From: Lactococcus sp. dk101
GTDB lineage: Bacteria; Bacillota; Bacilli; Lactobacillales; Streptococcaceae
DNA: 64,000 bases
Assembly (NCBI RefSeq): GCF_009601055.1
Contig: NZ_WITI01000003.1
Span: 110,099 to 174,098 of the forward strand
Direction of reading: 5' to 3'
Shown here: positions 17,202-25,937 of the stretch, piece after piece
Numbering within the stretch: position 1 is the first letter of the stretch
How the letters are laid out: every line of letters begins with the position of its first letter
Notes under the pieces: model-generated
What the model saw: only the letters and a program-made list of their open reading frames with translations
Told to the model about the DNA's origin: nothing
Databases searched by the model: none
Position numbers and translations under genes: made by a program

Positions 17202-17411
17202 ATGCTTATCGTCAATCTTGCACAAAAACAAAAAGAAATCGTTGAACTTTTGGAAGCCAATGGCTACAAATTTGTTAAAAAACAAGCTTTGAAACACTAT
17301 TTCGAAGTTCCAGAGGGCGCTGACATGAATGAAGAAGCGCAAAAAGTTAAAGCTTTGATCAAAGGAAGCGAATGGGGTCAAGTTCTATTCTTCAACGTTA
17401 TCGTTGCCTAA
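17202..17411 (+). CDS. Small cytosolic protein of unknown function
   Basis: 69 residues, acidic, no membrane segment. It begins with a QKQKEIVELLEANGYKFVKK helix (split: EIVELLEANGYKF) and ends in a hydrophobic strand (QVLFFNVIVA). No family recognised. It has a good GAAAGG site, its own cre-containing promoter and a palindrome-based terminator, so it is a real regulated gene rather than a chance ORF. Lying between the PTS EIIC and the glycosidase, it may be linked to sugar use; this is context only. Confidence 0.7.
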   Translation: MLIVNLAQKQKEIVELLEANGYKFVKKQALKHYFEVPEGADMNEEAQKVKALIKGSEWGQVLFFNVIVA

Positions 17412-17418
17412 AACAAAA

Positions 17419-17443
17419 GCCTGTCAGCACTGACAGGTTTTTT
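17419..17443 (+). terminator. Perfect palindrome copy acting as terminator
   Basis: The perfect dispersed palindrome CTGTCAGCACTGACAG (17421-17436), flanked by AAGC and a GTTTTTTTA run, directly after the stop of the 17202 gene. Confidence 0.85.
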
Positions 17444-17507
17444 TATTTCGTTTATGATTTAAAAACATATTTCAAGGTATGTAACAGATAAGAGCGTTTC
17501 CATTTGA

Positions 17508-17513
17508 TATAAT
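17508..17513 (+). promoter_or_regulatory. -10 element of the glycosidase gene
   Basis: TATAAT at 17508-17513. The preceding AGCGTTTCCA is a weak reverse-strand cre resemblance (11 of 14). Confidence 0.4.
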
Positions 17514-17564
17514 AGAACTATACTAGTAAATGAAATATAAAATATAGAATGGTTCAGGAGAGTT

Positions 17565-19001
17565 ATGGAACATAAACAATTAACATCATTTCCTAAAGAT
17601 TTTCTTTGGGGATCTGCGTCAGCAGCTTATCAAATCGAAGGTGCTCCATTTGAAGATGGAAAAAAAGCGAGCGTTTGGGACAATTTTGTTCGTATTCCAG
17701 GAAAAACATTTAAGGGAACAAATGGCGATATTGCAGTAGATCACTATCATCGTTATAAAGAAGATGTTGCATTGATGAAAGAACTGGGACTTAAATCTTA
17801 TCGCTTCTCAGTAGCTTGGACACGTATCTTGCCAGATGGCCGTGGAGAAGTCAACCAAGCAGGTTTGAAATTCTACGAAAACTTGATTGATGAATTGATT
17901 GCCAATGGAATTGAACCTATCGTGACGCTTTATCACTGGGATCTGCCACAAGCCTTGCAAGATTTGTATGGTGGCTGGGAATCTCGCGAAGTCATTGCGG
18001 ATTTCGTGAACTACTCAGAAGTTTTATTCAATGCTTTCAAAGGCAAAGTAAAATATTGGGTTTCATTGAATGAACAAAATGTCTTTACTAATCAAGGTTG
18101 GGCAATCGCAACTCACCCACCTGGAAAGAAAAACATGAAGCTTTTCTATCAGGTCAATCACCATGCTAACCTTGCCAATGCAGCAGTAATCAACAAATTC
18201 CATGACATGAAAATGCCTGGACAAATTGGCCCAAGTTTTGCTTACACACCACAATATGCAAAAGACAGCGATCCAATGAACGTTCTTGCAGCAGAAAATG
18301 CAGAAGAAATGTATAGCCATTTCTGGATGGATGTTTACATGTATGGCGAATATCCAATCGCTGCAATGGCACTTCTTCGTGAACAGGGTCTTGCACCTGA
18401 ATTTGCTGAAGGCGACGCTGAGCTTTTGAAATCAGCACACCCTGATTTCCTCGGAATCAACTATTACCAAACAGCAACAAATGCTTGGAATCCGATTGAG
18501 GGCGGTGTGGGTGCTGCTGGATTTAATACGACTGGTAAAAAAGGAACAACAAAAGAATCAGGTGTTCCTGGCTTGCATAAGAAAATCCAAAACCCATTTA
18601 TCGAACGGACGAACTGGGATTGGGAAATCGACCCAGAAGGCTTACGTATTGCCCTTCGTCGTATCACTTCACGTTACCGTATTCCAGTTATGATTACAGA
18701 AAACGGCCTTGGCGAGTATGATAAATTGGAAGATGGAAAAATCCATGATGACTATCGTATTGCCTATCTTGAAAGTCACGTCAAAGCCATTAAAGAAGCA
18801 ATGACAGATGGTGCAACAGTTATTGGTTATCATACTTGGTCATACACAGACCTATTGTCATGGCTCAATGGTTACCAAAAACGTTATGGTTTCGTCTATG
18901 TTGATCAAGATGAAACAATGGAAGGTAGCTTGAAGCGCATTCCAAAAGATTCATACTACTGGTACCAAAAATTGATTGCTACCAATGCTGAAGAACTATA
19001 A
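17565..19001 (+). CDS. bglA: GH1 6-phospho-beta-glucosidase/galactosidase
   Basis: 478 residues, a complete glycoside hydrolase family 1 TIM barrel. FPKDFLWGSASAAYQIEG opens the barrel, the acid/base Glu170 is in LNEQN and the nucleophile Glu379 in ITENGLG. The SWLNGYQKRYGFVYVD region (split: NGYQKRYG) carries the Ser, Lys and Tyr that bind the 6-phosphate, so the substrate is a PTS-phosphorylated disaccharide. It would act on sugar brought in by the upstream EIIC. The glucose/galactose preference cannot be fixed from sequence. CAGGAGAG precedes the ATG. Confidence 0.92.
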   Translation: MEHKQLTSFPKDFLWGSASAAYQIEGAPFEDGKKASVWDNFVRIPGKTFKGTNGDIAVDHYHRYKEDVALMKELGLKSYRFSVAWTRILPDGRGEVNQAGLKFYENLIDELIANGIEPIVTLYHWDLPQALQDLYGGWESREVIADFVNYSEVLFNAFKGKVKYWVSLNEQNVFTNQGWAIATHPPGKKNMKLFYQVNHHANLANAAVINKFHDMKMPGQIGPSFAYTPQYAKDSDPMNVLAAENAEEMYSHFWMDVYMYGEYPIAAMALLREQGLAPEFAEGDAELLKSAHPDFLGINYYQTATNAWNPIEGGVGAAGFNTTGKKGTTKESGVPGLHKKIQNPFIERTNWDWEIDPEGLRIALRRITSRYRIPVMITENGLGEYDKLEDGKIHDDYRIAYLESHVKAIKEAMTDGATVIGYHTWSYTDLLSWLNGYQKRYGFVYVDQDETMEGSLKRIPKDSYYWYQKLIATNAEEL

Positions 19002-19040
19002 GCTGGGAATTTTTCTCAGAATAGCGGATTTAAATTTTAC

Positions 19041-19069
19041 AAAAAAACGCCTTTGGGCGTTTTTTTTTA
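19041..19069 (+). terminator. Intrinsic terminator after bglA
   Basis: AAAAAAACGCC, TTT loop, GGGCGTTTTTTTT. Confidence 0.9.
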
Positions 19070-19300
19070 TATCAAATTTAGGTGCTTGACATGAGAAATA
19101 TAAAATAAGGTTTACTCCTCATTGAAAAAACGAAAGAAAAAGAATACAATGAATTTAATTAAGCAAGTGTTTGAATTGCTTCAATCTTATTAACAGAAGT
19201 AATGGAGAATGTTAATTGATATTGGTGCAGCGTGATGAAGTTCCGAGATTTCTCCACATTTAGTTATCAGAATATGACAAAATCTAGTCAGGAGAAGATT
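19070..19300 (+). promoter_or_regulatory. AT-rich leader region of the ABC exporter genes
   Basis: Contains a good promoter, TTGAAA (19122-19127), 17 bp, TACAAT (19145-19150), giving a leader of about 145 nt before the ABC permease. The leader has an AAGCAA...TTGCTT inverted repeat (about 19161-19181). No gene is supported in this stretch. Confidence 0.5.
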
Positions 19301-20497
19301 ATGAAAATTTTTAAATTCGAATTAAAACGATTTATTTTAAATAAAAGAAACAGGTATTTACTAACACTTATTTCTGTTCTCGTTGTATTTTATGCCGCTT
19401 ACTCGACTATTTCACTTCTTAATTTATTTAGTAGAAGTTATTTGACGGAGTTATCTCAAACGGCACAATCAAATGAAAAATCTCTCACGGATAGCATTAA
19501 AAGCTTTCAAGACTCTATACAAAGCTCAAAAAATCAATCAGAAATTTCTAACAATAATACTTCAATTTATTATATGAATAAACTAAAAATTTTGTATCAT
19601 TCACAGGTTCAAGTATTAGAGACCAAAAATATCAATCGATATTATGACTTACAAAAGCAAATTGATATAATTACATTGAAGGAAAATCAAAATAGTATGC
19701 CGCAGTCGGGCCTAATTCAACAAAATTTTGAATTAAAGCAAGATATAAAATATATTCAGCTCGTTCAAAAACGACATTTAGACTTTGAAATCATGCCTTC
19801 GGTACAAGCACATGCTTTTGGAAACTTTCAGCAACAGTTTGTCCCAATCTTGTCAAGTGCATTATTTATCGTCCTTTTTGCTTCAATGGTATCAATCACG
19901 GTAGCAAGTGGCTATGAAGCAAATGAAAATAGATGGTATCGTTTTGCAGATATTGATTTAAAGAAAAATCTGATAGTCAAGGTCTTTGCAGGAACCGTCG
20001 CGACTTACGTATGGTTAGTAGTGGCAAGTATTGCTTATTTCATCGTGATTGCTACAGTTAATGGTGTAGGAAGTTGGAATTATCCAGCATATCTTGGAGA
20101 TGTTAATGTTACAACTGGATTTATGTTGACGAACATTAGCATATCAAATGGAATTTTGGACATTGGTTGTGTTTTTTACCTGTTTTTTGTCTTACTATTT
20201 TTAGCATCACTAGGTGCTTTGATTTCTGTATTTGTTAAACGAAGTATGGTTGTTTTTGGTGTCATCTCACTTCTTGTTTTAGGATATTCAATGATTGAAA
20301 ATATAAGTTGGCTTGTGCCTTTTCAGCCATATATTCCGATGAGCTACTTTTCTCCACTCAAACTTTTCGGAAATCCAACTAGTTTTGCAGGAAAATATTC
20401 CGTTTTAGTGGGAGTAGTGTATCTTACACTATTGAGTGTAATATTCATGCTTATTGCAGGTTTTGTTATAAAAAATCAGAGAATGAGGAAATTATAA
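19301..20497 (+). CDS. ABC-2-type transporter permease
   Basis: 398 residues. One N-terminal transmembrane helix (about residues 20-42) is followed by a long extracellular domain of about 120 residues rich in Asn, Gln and Ser, then five helices from about residue 180. This is the layout of ABC-2/bacitracin-type exporter permeases that secrete or protect against peptides. The ATG at 19301 follows AGGAGAAG; an in-frame ATG at 19232 lacks a site. More AT-rich than neighbours and free of the dispersed palindrome. Forms an operon with the ATPase gene. Confidence 0.8.
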   Translation: MKIFKFELKRFILNKRNRYLLTLISVLVVFYAAYSTISLLNLFSRSYLTELSQTAQSNEKSLTDSIKSFQDSIQSSKNQSEISNNNTSIYYMNKLKILYHSQVQVLETKNINRYYDLQKQIDIITLKENQNSMPQSGLIQQNFELKQDIKYIQLVQKRHLDFEIMPSVQAHAFGNFQQQFVPILSSALFIVLFASMVSITVASGYEANENRWYRFADIDLKKNLIVKVFAGTVATYVWLVVASIAYFIVIATVNGVGSWNYPAYLGDVNVTTGFMLTNISISNGILDIGCVFYLFFVLLFLASLGALISVFVKRSMVVFGVISLLVLGYSMIENISWLVPFQPYIPMSYFSPLKLFGNPTSFAGKYSVLVGVVYLTLLSVIFMLIAGFVIKNQRMRKL

Positions 20498-21115
20498 ATG
20501 GAACTTAAAATAGAAAATCTAAAGTTACCCGAAATTTCTGCTTTTGATTTTGAAATAATTGAGAATGGACTCTATGGAATAATTGGAAAAAACGGTATTG
20601 GTAAAAGTACGTTATTTTCTGTACTGTCCGATGAAGTTTCGATTTCACAAGGTAATATTAAAAAAGGTAGGGCCGCTTACTTAGCAGATATTGAAATTTT
20701 TGATAAAACACTTAAAATGGAAGATTATTTTAGTATTTTGAAGAAAAATGAGCGTGAAAATGCGGAGCAGTTATTAAAAAAATTTGAAGCAAATAAATTT
20801 GAAAAGAAAAAAATTGAAAAATTTTCTCTTGGCATGAAAGAACTTTTTGCAACAATCTTGTCCTTTTCGATTGATTGTGAGATTTTGATTATTGATGAAC
20901 TTTTTAGCGGTCTTGATATTTCTAAAAAAGCAAAGGTTTACGAGGAAATTCAGAAAATTTCTAAAGAAAAAATTGTTCTTTTAACATCGCATAATTTAAA
21001 AGAAATTGAACATTTTTGTGATAAAACATATATACTAACAGAAAATGGTTTGAATTTAGTAACAGACTTTGATAAAGCCGCACGTGAAATTGGATATATG
21101 GATTTATTTTTTTAA
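20498..21115 (+). CDS. ABC transporter ATP-binding protein
   Basis: 205 residues, a minimal ABC ATPase. Walker A GKNGIGKST, a degenerate signature FSLGMKE, Walker B ILIIDE and H-loop LTSHN are all present, so it should hydrolyse ATP. The Q-loop region is short, which is typical of small peptide-exporter or immunity ATPases. The ATG follows the permease stop with no gap, showing tight coupling. Substrate unknown; a peptide or bacteriocin-like molecule is a reasonable guess. Confidence 0.85.
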   Translation: MELKIENLKLPEISAFDFEIIENGLYGIIGKNGIGKSTLFSVLSDEVSISQGNIKKGRAAYLADIEIFDKTLKMEDYFSILKKNERENAEQLLKKFEANKFEKKKIEKFSLGMKELFATILSFSIDCEILIIDELFSGLDISKKAKVYEEIQKISKEKIVLLTSHNLKEIEHFCDKTYILTENGLNLVTDFDKAAREIGYMDLFF

Positions 21116-21128
21116 AAAGGAGATATCG

Positions 21129-21296
21129 ATGACAGTAATTACACCAGCACCCAAGCCAAGTAACGAATTTTTTAAGATAATCGCACAGGAGCAGGCTAGA
21201 CTCAATCGTGAAGATAACAAAACTTTCGTTGATACAAATAAAGAATTTAAGCAACTAAAAGAGAAAAAGAACAAAGCAAGTGAACAAACTAAATGA
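21129..21296 (+). CDS. Small charged protein of unknown function
   Basis: 55 residues, highly charged and probably helical: Pro-rich start (TPAPKPSN), then Lys/Glu-rich ending KEKKNKASEQTK. AAAAGGAG lies 8 nt upstream of the ATG, and the gene starts 13 nt after the ATPase stop, so it is the third gene of that operon. No signal peptide, no Gly-Gly leader and no Cys. It is unlike a bacteriocin precursor; an accessory or regulatory role is possible but unproven. Confidence 0.6.
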   Translation: MTVITPAPKPSNEFFKIIAQEQARLNREDNKTFVDTNKEFKQLKEKKNKASEQTK

Positions 21297-21365
21297 AACG
21301 CCTTTGGGCAAGTCCGTTGGAACATAAAGTTTTGAAAGAAAAAGTAAATCAGTGATTTATAAATC

Positions 21366-21385
21366 AGCACCGAAAGGTGCTTTTT
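21366..21385 (+). terminator. Intrinsic terminator
   Basis: AGCACC, GAAA tetraloop, GGTGCT, then TTTT; a second small inverted repeat lies just upstream. Confidence 0.8.
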
Positions 21386-21429
21386 ATATGGTATAATTAA
21401 ACTAATTATTGAAAAGAAATGAGATAAAA

Positions 21430-21882
21430 ATGAAATTACGTGGCTTTGAAATCGTATCAAAATATGCAGATGCAGGCTTAGAATTACCTTATCGTGCGAC
21501 AGAACATGCTGCAGGTTATGACTTGGCAGCTAGCGAAAGCGTGAGTTTTGCTCCGAATGAAATTAAGTTGGTTTCAACAGGCTTAAAAGCTTACATGCAG
21601 GCGGGCGAAGTTTTGTATTTGTTTGATCGTTCATCAAATCCTCGCAAGAAAGGTCTGGTTTTAATCAACTCCGTTGGTGTCATTGATGGCGATTATTATG
21701 GAAATCCAGGAAATGAAGGCGAGATTTTTGCACAAATGATGAATATCACTGACCACGAGGTTGTGATTGAGGCTGGAGAACGTGTTGTTCAAGGCGTGTT
21801 CATGCCATTTTTAGTTGCTGATGGCGATGAAAATCGGCTCAAAGAAGTCCGTACTGGTGGTTTTGGATCTACTGGGAAATAA
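21430..21882 (+). CDS. dut: dUTP diphosphatase (trimeric dUTPase family)
   Basis: 150 residues with all five trimeric dUTPase motifs: AAGYDL, DRSSNPRKKGL, GVIDGDYYGNPGNEGEI (split: GVIDGDYYGN), GERVVQGVF and the C-terminal RTGGFGSTGK that closes over the nucleotide. It hydrolyses dUTP to dUMP and pyrophosphate. The ATG at 21430 is preferred; an in-frame TTG at 21409 has no better site. The -10 TATAAT at 21392-21397 gives a leader of about 25 nt with only a weak site. Confidence 0.93.
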   Translation: MKLRGFEIVSKYADAGLELPYRATEHAAGYDLAASESVSFAPNEIKLVSTGLKAYMQAGEVLYLFDRSSNPRKKGLVLINSVGVIDGDYYGNPGNEGEIFAQMMNITDHEVVIEAGERVVQGVFMPFLVADGDENRLKEVRTGGFGSTGK

Positions 21883-21926
21883 TACAAAAAGTAGGCTGGT
21901 GGAATTGTGTGAAGCCTTGACAGGTG

Positions 21927-21944
21927 TGGTATAATGAAGCTATG
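21927..21944 (+). promoter_or_regulatory. Extended -10 with leaderless start (nucleotidase gene)
   Basis: TGGTATAAT (-10 at 21930-21935) followed after 6 nt by ATG at 21942; no Shine-Dalgarno. Confidence 0.65.
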
Positions 21945-23294
21945 AATAATCTGCGAATTTTGCACATCAATGATTTACACTCACATTTGGAAAATTTTCC
22001 AGTGATTGAGCGTTTTTTTGCTGATAAATCAGCTGAAATATCGCAATCTAACGATGTTTTTCGCTTTGATTTAGGCGATAATGTTGATCGTGCTCACCCT
22101 TTAACTGAAGCGACACATGGGCAATTCAATGTGTCTTTGATGAATCAGCTCTCTTTGACAGCTGCAACCATTGGCAATAATGAAGGCCTCGGCCTTACAC
22201 ATGACATGTTGAGTCATCTTTATGATGACGCTAATTTTCCTGTGCTTTTGTCCAATTTGAAGACGAATTTTGCCCATGAACCAATGGTTTTTACAACTTC
22301 CTTTGGACTACGAGTGGGGGTTCTTGGTCTCACAGCGCCTTATGCCTTGACCTATCCTTTGGCAGGATGGGAACTGTCGGATCCGTTTTCTGTTCTTGAT
22401 GAGCTTTTGCCATTGGACTGTGATTTTATAATATTACTGTCACATCTGGGCAAAAATGTCGATGAGAAAATCGCTGAAAAATATGATATTGATTTGATTA
22501 TTGGGGCACATACGCATCATTTATTTGAGCATGGGGCAAGAAGTCATGGTACTTTACTTGCTGCAGCAGGAAAATATGGTCAAAATGTTGGGCAGATTGA
22601 TTTAGTCTTTAATGACGAAAAGCAACTGATTGATGCTCATATTGAGGCGCTTGCGACAAATACCCTACCCAAACATAAAACAGATGCGACACAAATCAAT
22701 GGGTGGCGTGTGCAAGGTCGTCGCATGTTAGCAGGCGAAAAAATTGCAGATCTGGGGCGGAAAATTGAAAATCGCTTTCCGACTTTTGAAGCAAGTCACT
22801 TTGTGGCACAGTGTCTGCAAGAAGCCAGTCAAACGCAAGCTTGCGTTTTGAATTCTGGATCGATTGTTGGGGATGAATTACCTGCCGAAATCAGTTTGGA
22901 TAGCCTCCATGAAATATTGCCACATTCGATGCGAATGATCCGATTTACTTTGTCAGGGCGTGACTTGAAGGAAGTATTAACGGAGATGATTGATGTTTCT
23001 GCTTATTTGACCACGCAGCAAATTCGTGGCATGGGCTTTCGTGGTAAATATTTCGGTCATCTGATTTTTCATCATTTGAAACTAGAAAATGGTGCGTTTT
23101 ATTTGCAGGACGAAAAATCAAAGCAGTGGGCAGAAATTAAAGAAGATGATGAAGTAAAAGTGATGATGCCAGATCAGTATTTATTTACCTGGTATTTTCC
23201 ACTCTTAAAGAAAGTAGCGAAGGCTGAGATTTTATTTCCGTACTTTTTACGTGAAGTAGTGGCCGATGCGCTAAAAAATGAGAAAGGACTTTGA
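21942..23294 (+). CDS. Cytosolic metallophosphatase / 5'-nucleotidase-family protein (YunD-like)
   Basis: 450 residues. The N-terminal calcineurin-like metallophosphatase domain has LHINDLHSH, GDNVDR, GNNE, LSHLG and GAHTHH, the dinuclear metal ligands. The C-terminal part (ACVLNSGSI..., LHEILPHSMRMIRFTLSG) is a 5'-nucleotidase substrate domain. There is no signal peptide, so unlike surface UshA/NT5E enzymes it is cytosolic, as in B. subtilis YunD. The ATG at 21942 starts 6 nt behind an extended -10; the upstream in-frame extension falls inside the promoter. Leaderless mRNA is likely. Confidence 0.88.
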   Translation: MNNLRILHINDLHSHLENFPVIERFFADKSAEISQSNDVFRFDLGDNVDRAHPLTEATHGQFNVSLMNQLSLTAATIGNNEGLGLTHDMLSHLYDDANFPVLLSNLKTNFAHEPMVFTTSFGLRVGVLGLTAPYALTYPLAGWELSDPFSVLDELLPLDCDFIILLSHLGKNVDEKIAEKYDIDLIIGAHTHHLFEHGARSHGTLLAAAGKYGQNVGQIDLVFNDEKQLIDAHIEALATNTLPKHKTDATQINGWRVQGRRMLAGEKIADLGRKIENRFPTFEASHFVAQCLQEASQTQACVLNSGSIVGDELPAEISLDSLHEILPHSMRMIRFTLSGRDLKEVLTEMIDVSAYLTTQQIRGMGFRGKYFGHLIFHHLKLENGAFYLQDEKSKQWAEIKEDDEVKVMMPDQYLFTWYFPLLKKVAKAEILFPYFLREVVADALKNEKGL

Positions 23295-23396
23295 GGCAGT
23301 ATATTTACGCGTGCGATGGGGACTCATAGGAGTTACTACAGCAATCTGGTCAGCCGAGCTTGACAGATAAGGTAAATCTGCAAAAAGAAGAAGTAA

Positions 23397-24242
23397 ATGC
23401 CAAAAGAGATAGATGAAACAAAGTTAAGTTACAACAAATATCCTGGAGAACACGTTGTGGAATTCGAAGGTGTTGTAACAATTGGTGGAGATAAAGTTTT
23501 TCACATTGTCCAAAATTTCCGTGAGGGGTTCAATGCTGAAAAATTGGAACAACGTTTTTCTGATGTTTTCGACAAATATGATTATATTGTAGGGGATTGG
23601 GGATTTGAACAACTTCGGTTGAAAGGATTTTTCTCAACCAGTCGTAAAAAAATGGATGCCGCATCAAAAATCGACCATCTGGAAGATTATTTGAATGAAT
23701 TTTGTAATTTTGGTGCGCCGTACTTTGTTCTTCGTCGCATTCGTACAAAAGAAATGCGGAAGAAAGAGGCCTTCAAATCAGAACGTGCATTTGAAGATGG
23801 CGAACGTCAACCAAGACTTGATAAACCGCGCCGCCGTCGTAGTCGCAATCGAAATAAAAATCGTGAAACAGATAAAACTGAAAATGTGAACTACGAAATT
23901 CGCGAGAAAAAAGATACAAACGTCTCAAAAAATAAGCCAAATAAGCAAAATAGAACCTCGAATTCGCAGAAAAAAGGACAGGTTTTCCCTAAAGGGCCTA
24001 AAGCAGAAAAACAACCCGAAAAGAATGCGAACCGTAAGCCAAATAATAATGGCAAAGCACCGTTTAAACAAAAGCGGACAACGGATAAGGGGCTTGAAAA
24101 GACACATCAAAAAGCTGTCAGCACTGACAAAAACAAGCCAGCTAATAAACAAAAACAAACGAGACCAGACAAACAAGCAAAACAACAAACACAAACAAAC
24201 AAGCCGCAAGGCTTTGTCATTCGTAAGCGCGACAATAATTAA
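23397..24242 (+). CDS. yutD: YutD family protein with long basic tail
   Basis: 281 residues. Residues 1-115 are a YutD/DUF1027 domain (FHIVQNFREGFNAEKLEQRFSDVF split: NFREGFNAEKLEQRF; YDYIVGDWGFEQLRLKGF split: GDWGFEQLRLKGF). The remaining 165 residues are a low-complexity tail of Lys, Arg, Asn and Gln. YutD function is unknown; the tail looks suited to nucleic-acid contact and is longer than in most homologues I recall. It lies directly upstream of rlmN, an arrangement conserved in streptococci and lactococci. A palindrome copy is embedded at 24115. Confidence 0.85.
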   Translation: MPKEIDETKLSYNKYPGEHVVEFEGVVTIGGDKVFHIVQNFREGFNAEKLEQRFSDVFDKYDYIVGDWGFEQLRLKGFFSTSRKKMDAASKIDHLEDYLNEFCNFGAPYFVLRRIRTKEMRKKEAFKSERAFEDGERQPRLDKPRRRRSRNRNKNRETDKTENVNYEIREKKDTNVSKNKPNKQNRTSNSQKKGQVFPKGPKAEKQPEKNANRKPNNNGKAPFKQKRTTDKGLEKTHQKAVSTDKNKPANKQKQTRPDKQAKQQTQTNKPQGFVIRKRDNN

Positions 24243-24367
24243 GTCGCCAATTTCGCAGTACGAATGTTGACTTTTCATGATTGAACGACTACCTATTGGA
24301 CAGAAACATGGAAAATTTTTGTTCCAATCAATTTGAAAAGAAGCAAAATAAATTTTAAGGAACGAAA

Positions 24368-25471
24368 ATGACAACTCATACACAAACTGAATTAAGACCA
24401 TCAATTTATGGCTTAACACAAGACAAACTCATCGAATGGGCGCTAGAAAATGGCGAGAAAAAATTCCGAGCTACACAAGTTTGGGATTGGCTTTATCGCA
24501 AACGCGTCCAATCATTTGAAGAAATGACCAATTTATCTAAAGATTTCATTGCTAAATTGAATGCGGATTTTATCATGAATCCGCTGGAACAAGTGGTGGT
24601 TCAAGAATCTGAAGACGGCACTGTTAAATATCTATTCATGTTGCCGGATCATATGATGATTGAGACCGTTTTGATGCGTCAGTCTTATGGACTGTCAGTA
24701 TGTGTGACAACTCAAGTGGGTTGTAATATGGGCTGTACATTTTGTGCCTCTGGGATATTGAAAAAAGAGCGTGACGTAACTGCTGGAGAAATTGTATCGC
24801 AGATAATGCTCGTTCAGAAATATTTTGACGAACGTGGACTTGATGAACGTGTTTCTCACGTGGTTGTGATGGGAATTGGGGAACCATTTGATAATTATAA
24901 AAATCTGATGGATTTCTTGCACGTCATCAATGATGACAACGGTTTGGCGATTGGTGCTAGACACATCACAGTGTCAACATGTGGCTTTATGCCACCAAAA
25001 ATCCGTGAATTTGCACACGAAAATTTGCAAATCAATCTTGCCATTAGCTTGCATGCACCAAATGACACTTTGCGTACCAGCCTGATGCGAATCAACAGAA
25101 GCCAACCGATAGCAAAACTATTTGACGCCATTGATTATTATACCGAGACGACAAATCGTCGTGTGACATATGAATACATCATGTTATCAGGTGTCAATGA
25201 TACACCAGAAGTTGCACAAGAGTTGGCAGATTTGATTAAGCCAAGAAACAAGTTATCTTATGTCAATCTCATTCCTTACAATCCAGTTGCTGAACACATC
25301 AAATATGAACGTTCAACAAAGGAAGCAGTTGAGAAATTTTATGATGTTTTAAAGAAAAATGGCATCAACTGCGTTGTTCGTCAAGAACATGGAACGGATA
25401 TTGACGCGGCTTGTGGTCAGTTACGTTCAAAACAAATCAAAAAAGAAAAAGCTGAACAAGTTAAAATTTAA
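24368..25471 (+). CDS. rlmN: 23S rRNA (adenine2503-C2)-methyltransferase / tRNA A37 methyltransferase
   Basis: 367 residues, radical-SAM enzyme. The cluster cysteines C119, C123 and C126 lie in [21 protein letters not shown], the HITVSTCGF region with its conserved methyl-carrying Cys context, and the C-terminal [17 protein letters not shown] (split: DIDAACGQL) with the catalytic Cys are all intact. It methylates A2503 of 23S rRNA and A37 of some tRNAs. TTAAGGAACG precedes the ATG; a strong terminator follows. Confidence 0.96.
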   Translation: MTTHTQTELRPSIYGLTQDKLIEWALENGEKKFRATQVWDWLYRKRVQSFEEMTNLSKDFIAKLNADFIMNPLEQVVVQESEDGTVKYLFMLPDHMMIETVLMRQSYGLSVCVTTQVGCNMGCTFCASGILKKERDVTAGEIVSQIMLVQKYFDERGLDERVSHVVVMGIGEPFDNYKNLMDFLHVINDDNGLAIGARHITVSTCGFMPPKIREFAHENLQINLAISLHAPNDTLRTSLMRINRSQPIAKLFDAIDYYTETTNRRVTYEYIMLSGVNDTPEVAQELADLIKPRNKLSYVNLIPYNPVAEHIKYERSTKEAVEKFYDVLKKNGINCVVRQEHGTDIDAACGQLRSKQIKKEKAEQVKI

Positions 25472-25477
25472 TCCCTT

Positions 25478-25504
25478 AAAAGTTATCTTTGGATAACTTT
25501 TTTT
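25478..25504 (+). terminator. Intrinsic terminator after rlmN
   Basis: AAAAGTTATC, TTT loop, GGATAACTTTT, more T residues. Confidence 0.9.
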
Positions 25505-25530
25505 GCTAGAAAAATTGAATAAAAAAGCCT

Positions 25531-25546
25531 TTGTCAGTGCTGACAG
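25531..25546. repeat. Dispersed palindrome, one mismatch
   Basis: TTGTCAGTGCTGACAG, intergenic, between the rlmN terminator and mosaic repeat B. Confidence 0.85.
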
Positions 25547-25589
25547 ACCAAATCCTGATGTTTGACCATTTTTTTAAGTTGATACTAGT

Positions 25590-25860
25590 TAACCTCTAAA
25601 CGACTTTTCAGTCGTTTAGTAGATTGCTACGCTGTCCATTGGATGTAAATCGCTGAAGCGATAAAGCCAAATGGCAACTGCAAATATACTGCCTTGCGCT
25701 GGCCTTTTGCTCTTGTTGCTTTAGCAACTAAGCAAACCGACAAATGTTTTGTGCGTAAGACGCAAACTTTGCGACTGCGACTAACGAACTTGTTCGTGTA
25801 GCGAGCATCGACAGCGAAGCAACTTCTATGCTTTTTAGAAGTTAAACAGTATGAGATGTC
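25590..25860. repeat. Intergenic mosaic repeat, copy B
   Basis: This gene-free stretch is made of short palindromic modules. CTAAACGACT/AGTCGTTTAG is a perfect 10-bp hairpin (25596-25619). The module TGTCCATTGG...CCAAATGGCAA contains TCGCTGAAGCGA (25633-25677). The module CTCTTGTTGCTTTAGCAACT with AAGCAAACCGACAAATGTTTT follows (about 25701-25750). An AACTTCT/AGAAGTT hairpin closes it (about 25830-25852). The second and third modules recur at 58 kb with few differences. The region separates rlmN from the nitroreductase gene. Confidence 0.85.
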
Positions 25861-25888
25861 AGAAAACTTTCTTAATTTGACACATTTA

Positions 25889-25897
25889 TGGTAAAAT
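25889..25897 (+). promoter_or_regulatory. Extended -10 of the nitroreductase gene
   Basis: TGGTAAAAT (-10 at 25892-25897), about 34 nt before the TSS-to-ATG leader with an AGAGGG site. Confidence 0.5.
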
Positions 25898-25937
25898 AGG
25901 AGCAATAAGAACAATAGAGATAAGAGGGATTTAGATT

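Noticed and set aside
19149..19193. A 14-codon ORF (MNLIKQVFELLQSY) ahead of the ABC permease, as a possible leader or signal peptide
   Set aside because: Its ATG overlaps the -10 of the only good promoter and it has no Shine-Dalgarno, so it would not be translated from that transcript.
23925..24419. Antisense ORF of 164 codons over the yutD tail
   Set aside because: It is the mirror of an A-rich coding tail, giving a Phe/Leu-rich reading; no promoter or site supports it.
25627..25914. Antisense ORF of 95 codons in mosaic repeat B, similar in part to an antisense ORF at 58149-58337
   Set aside because: The shared residues come from the repeated non-coding modules; the frames start and end differently and have no ribosome-binding site.
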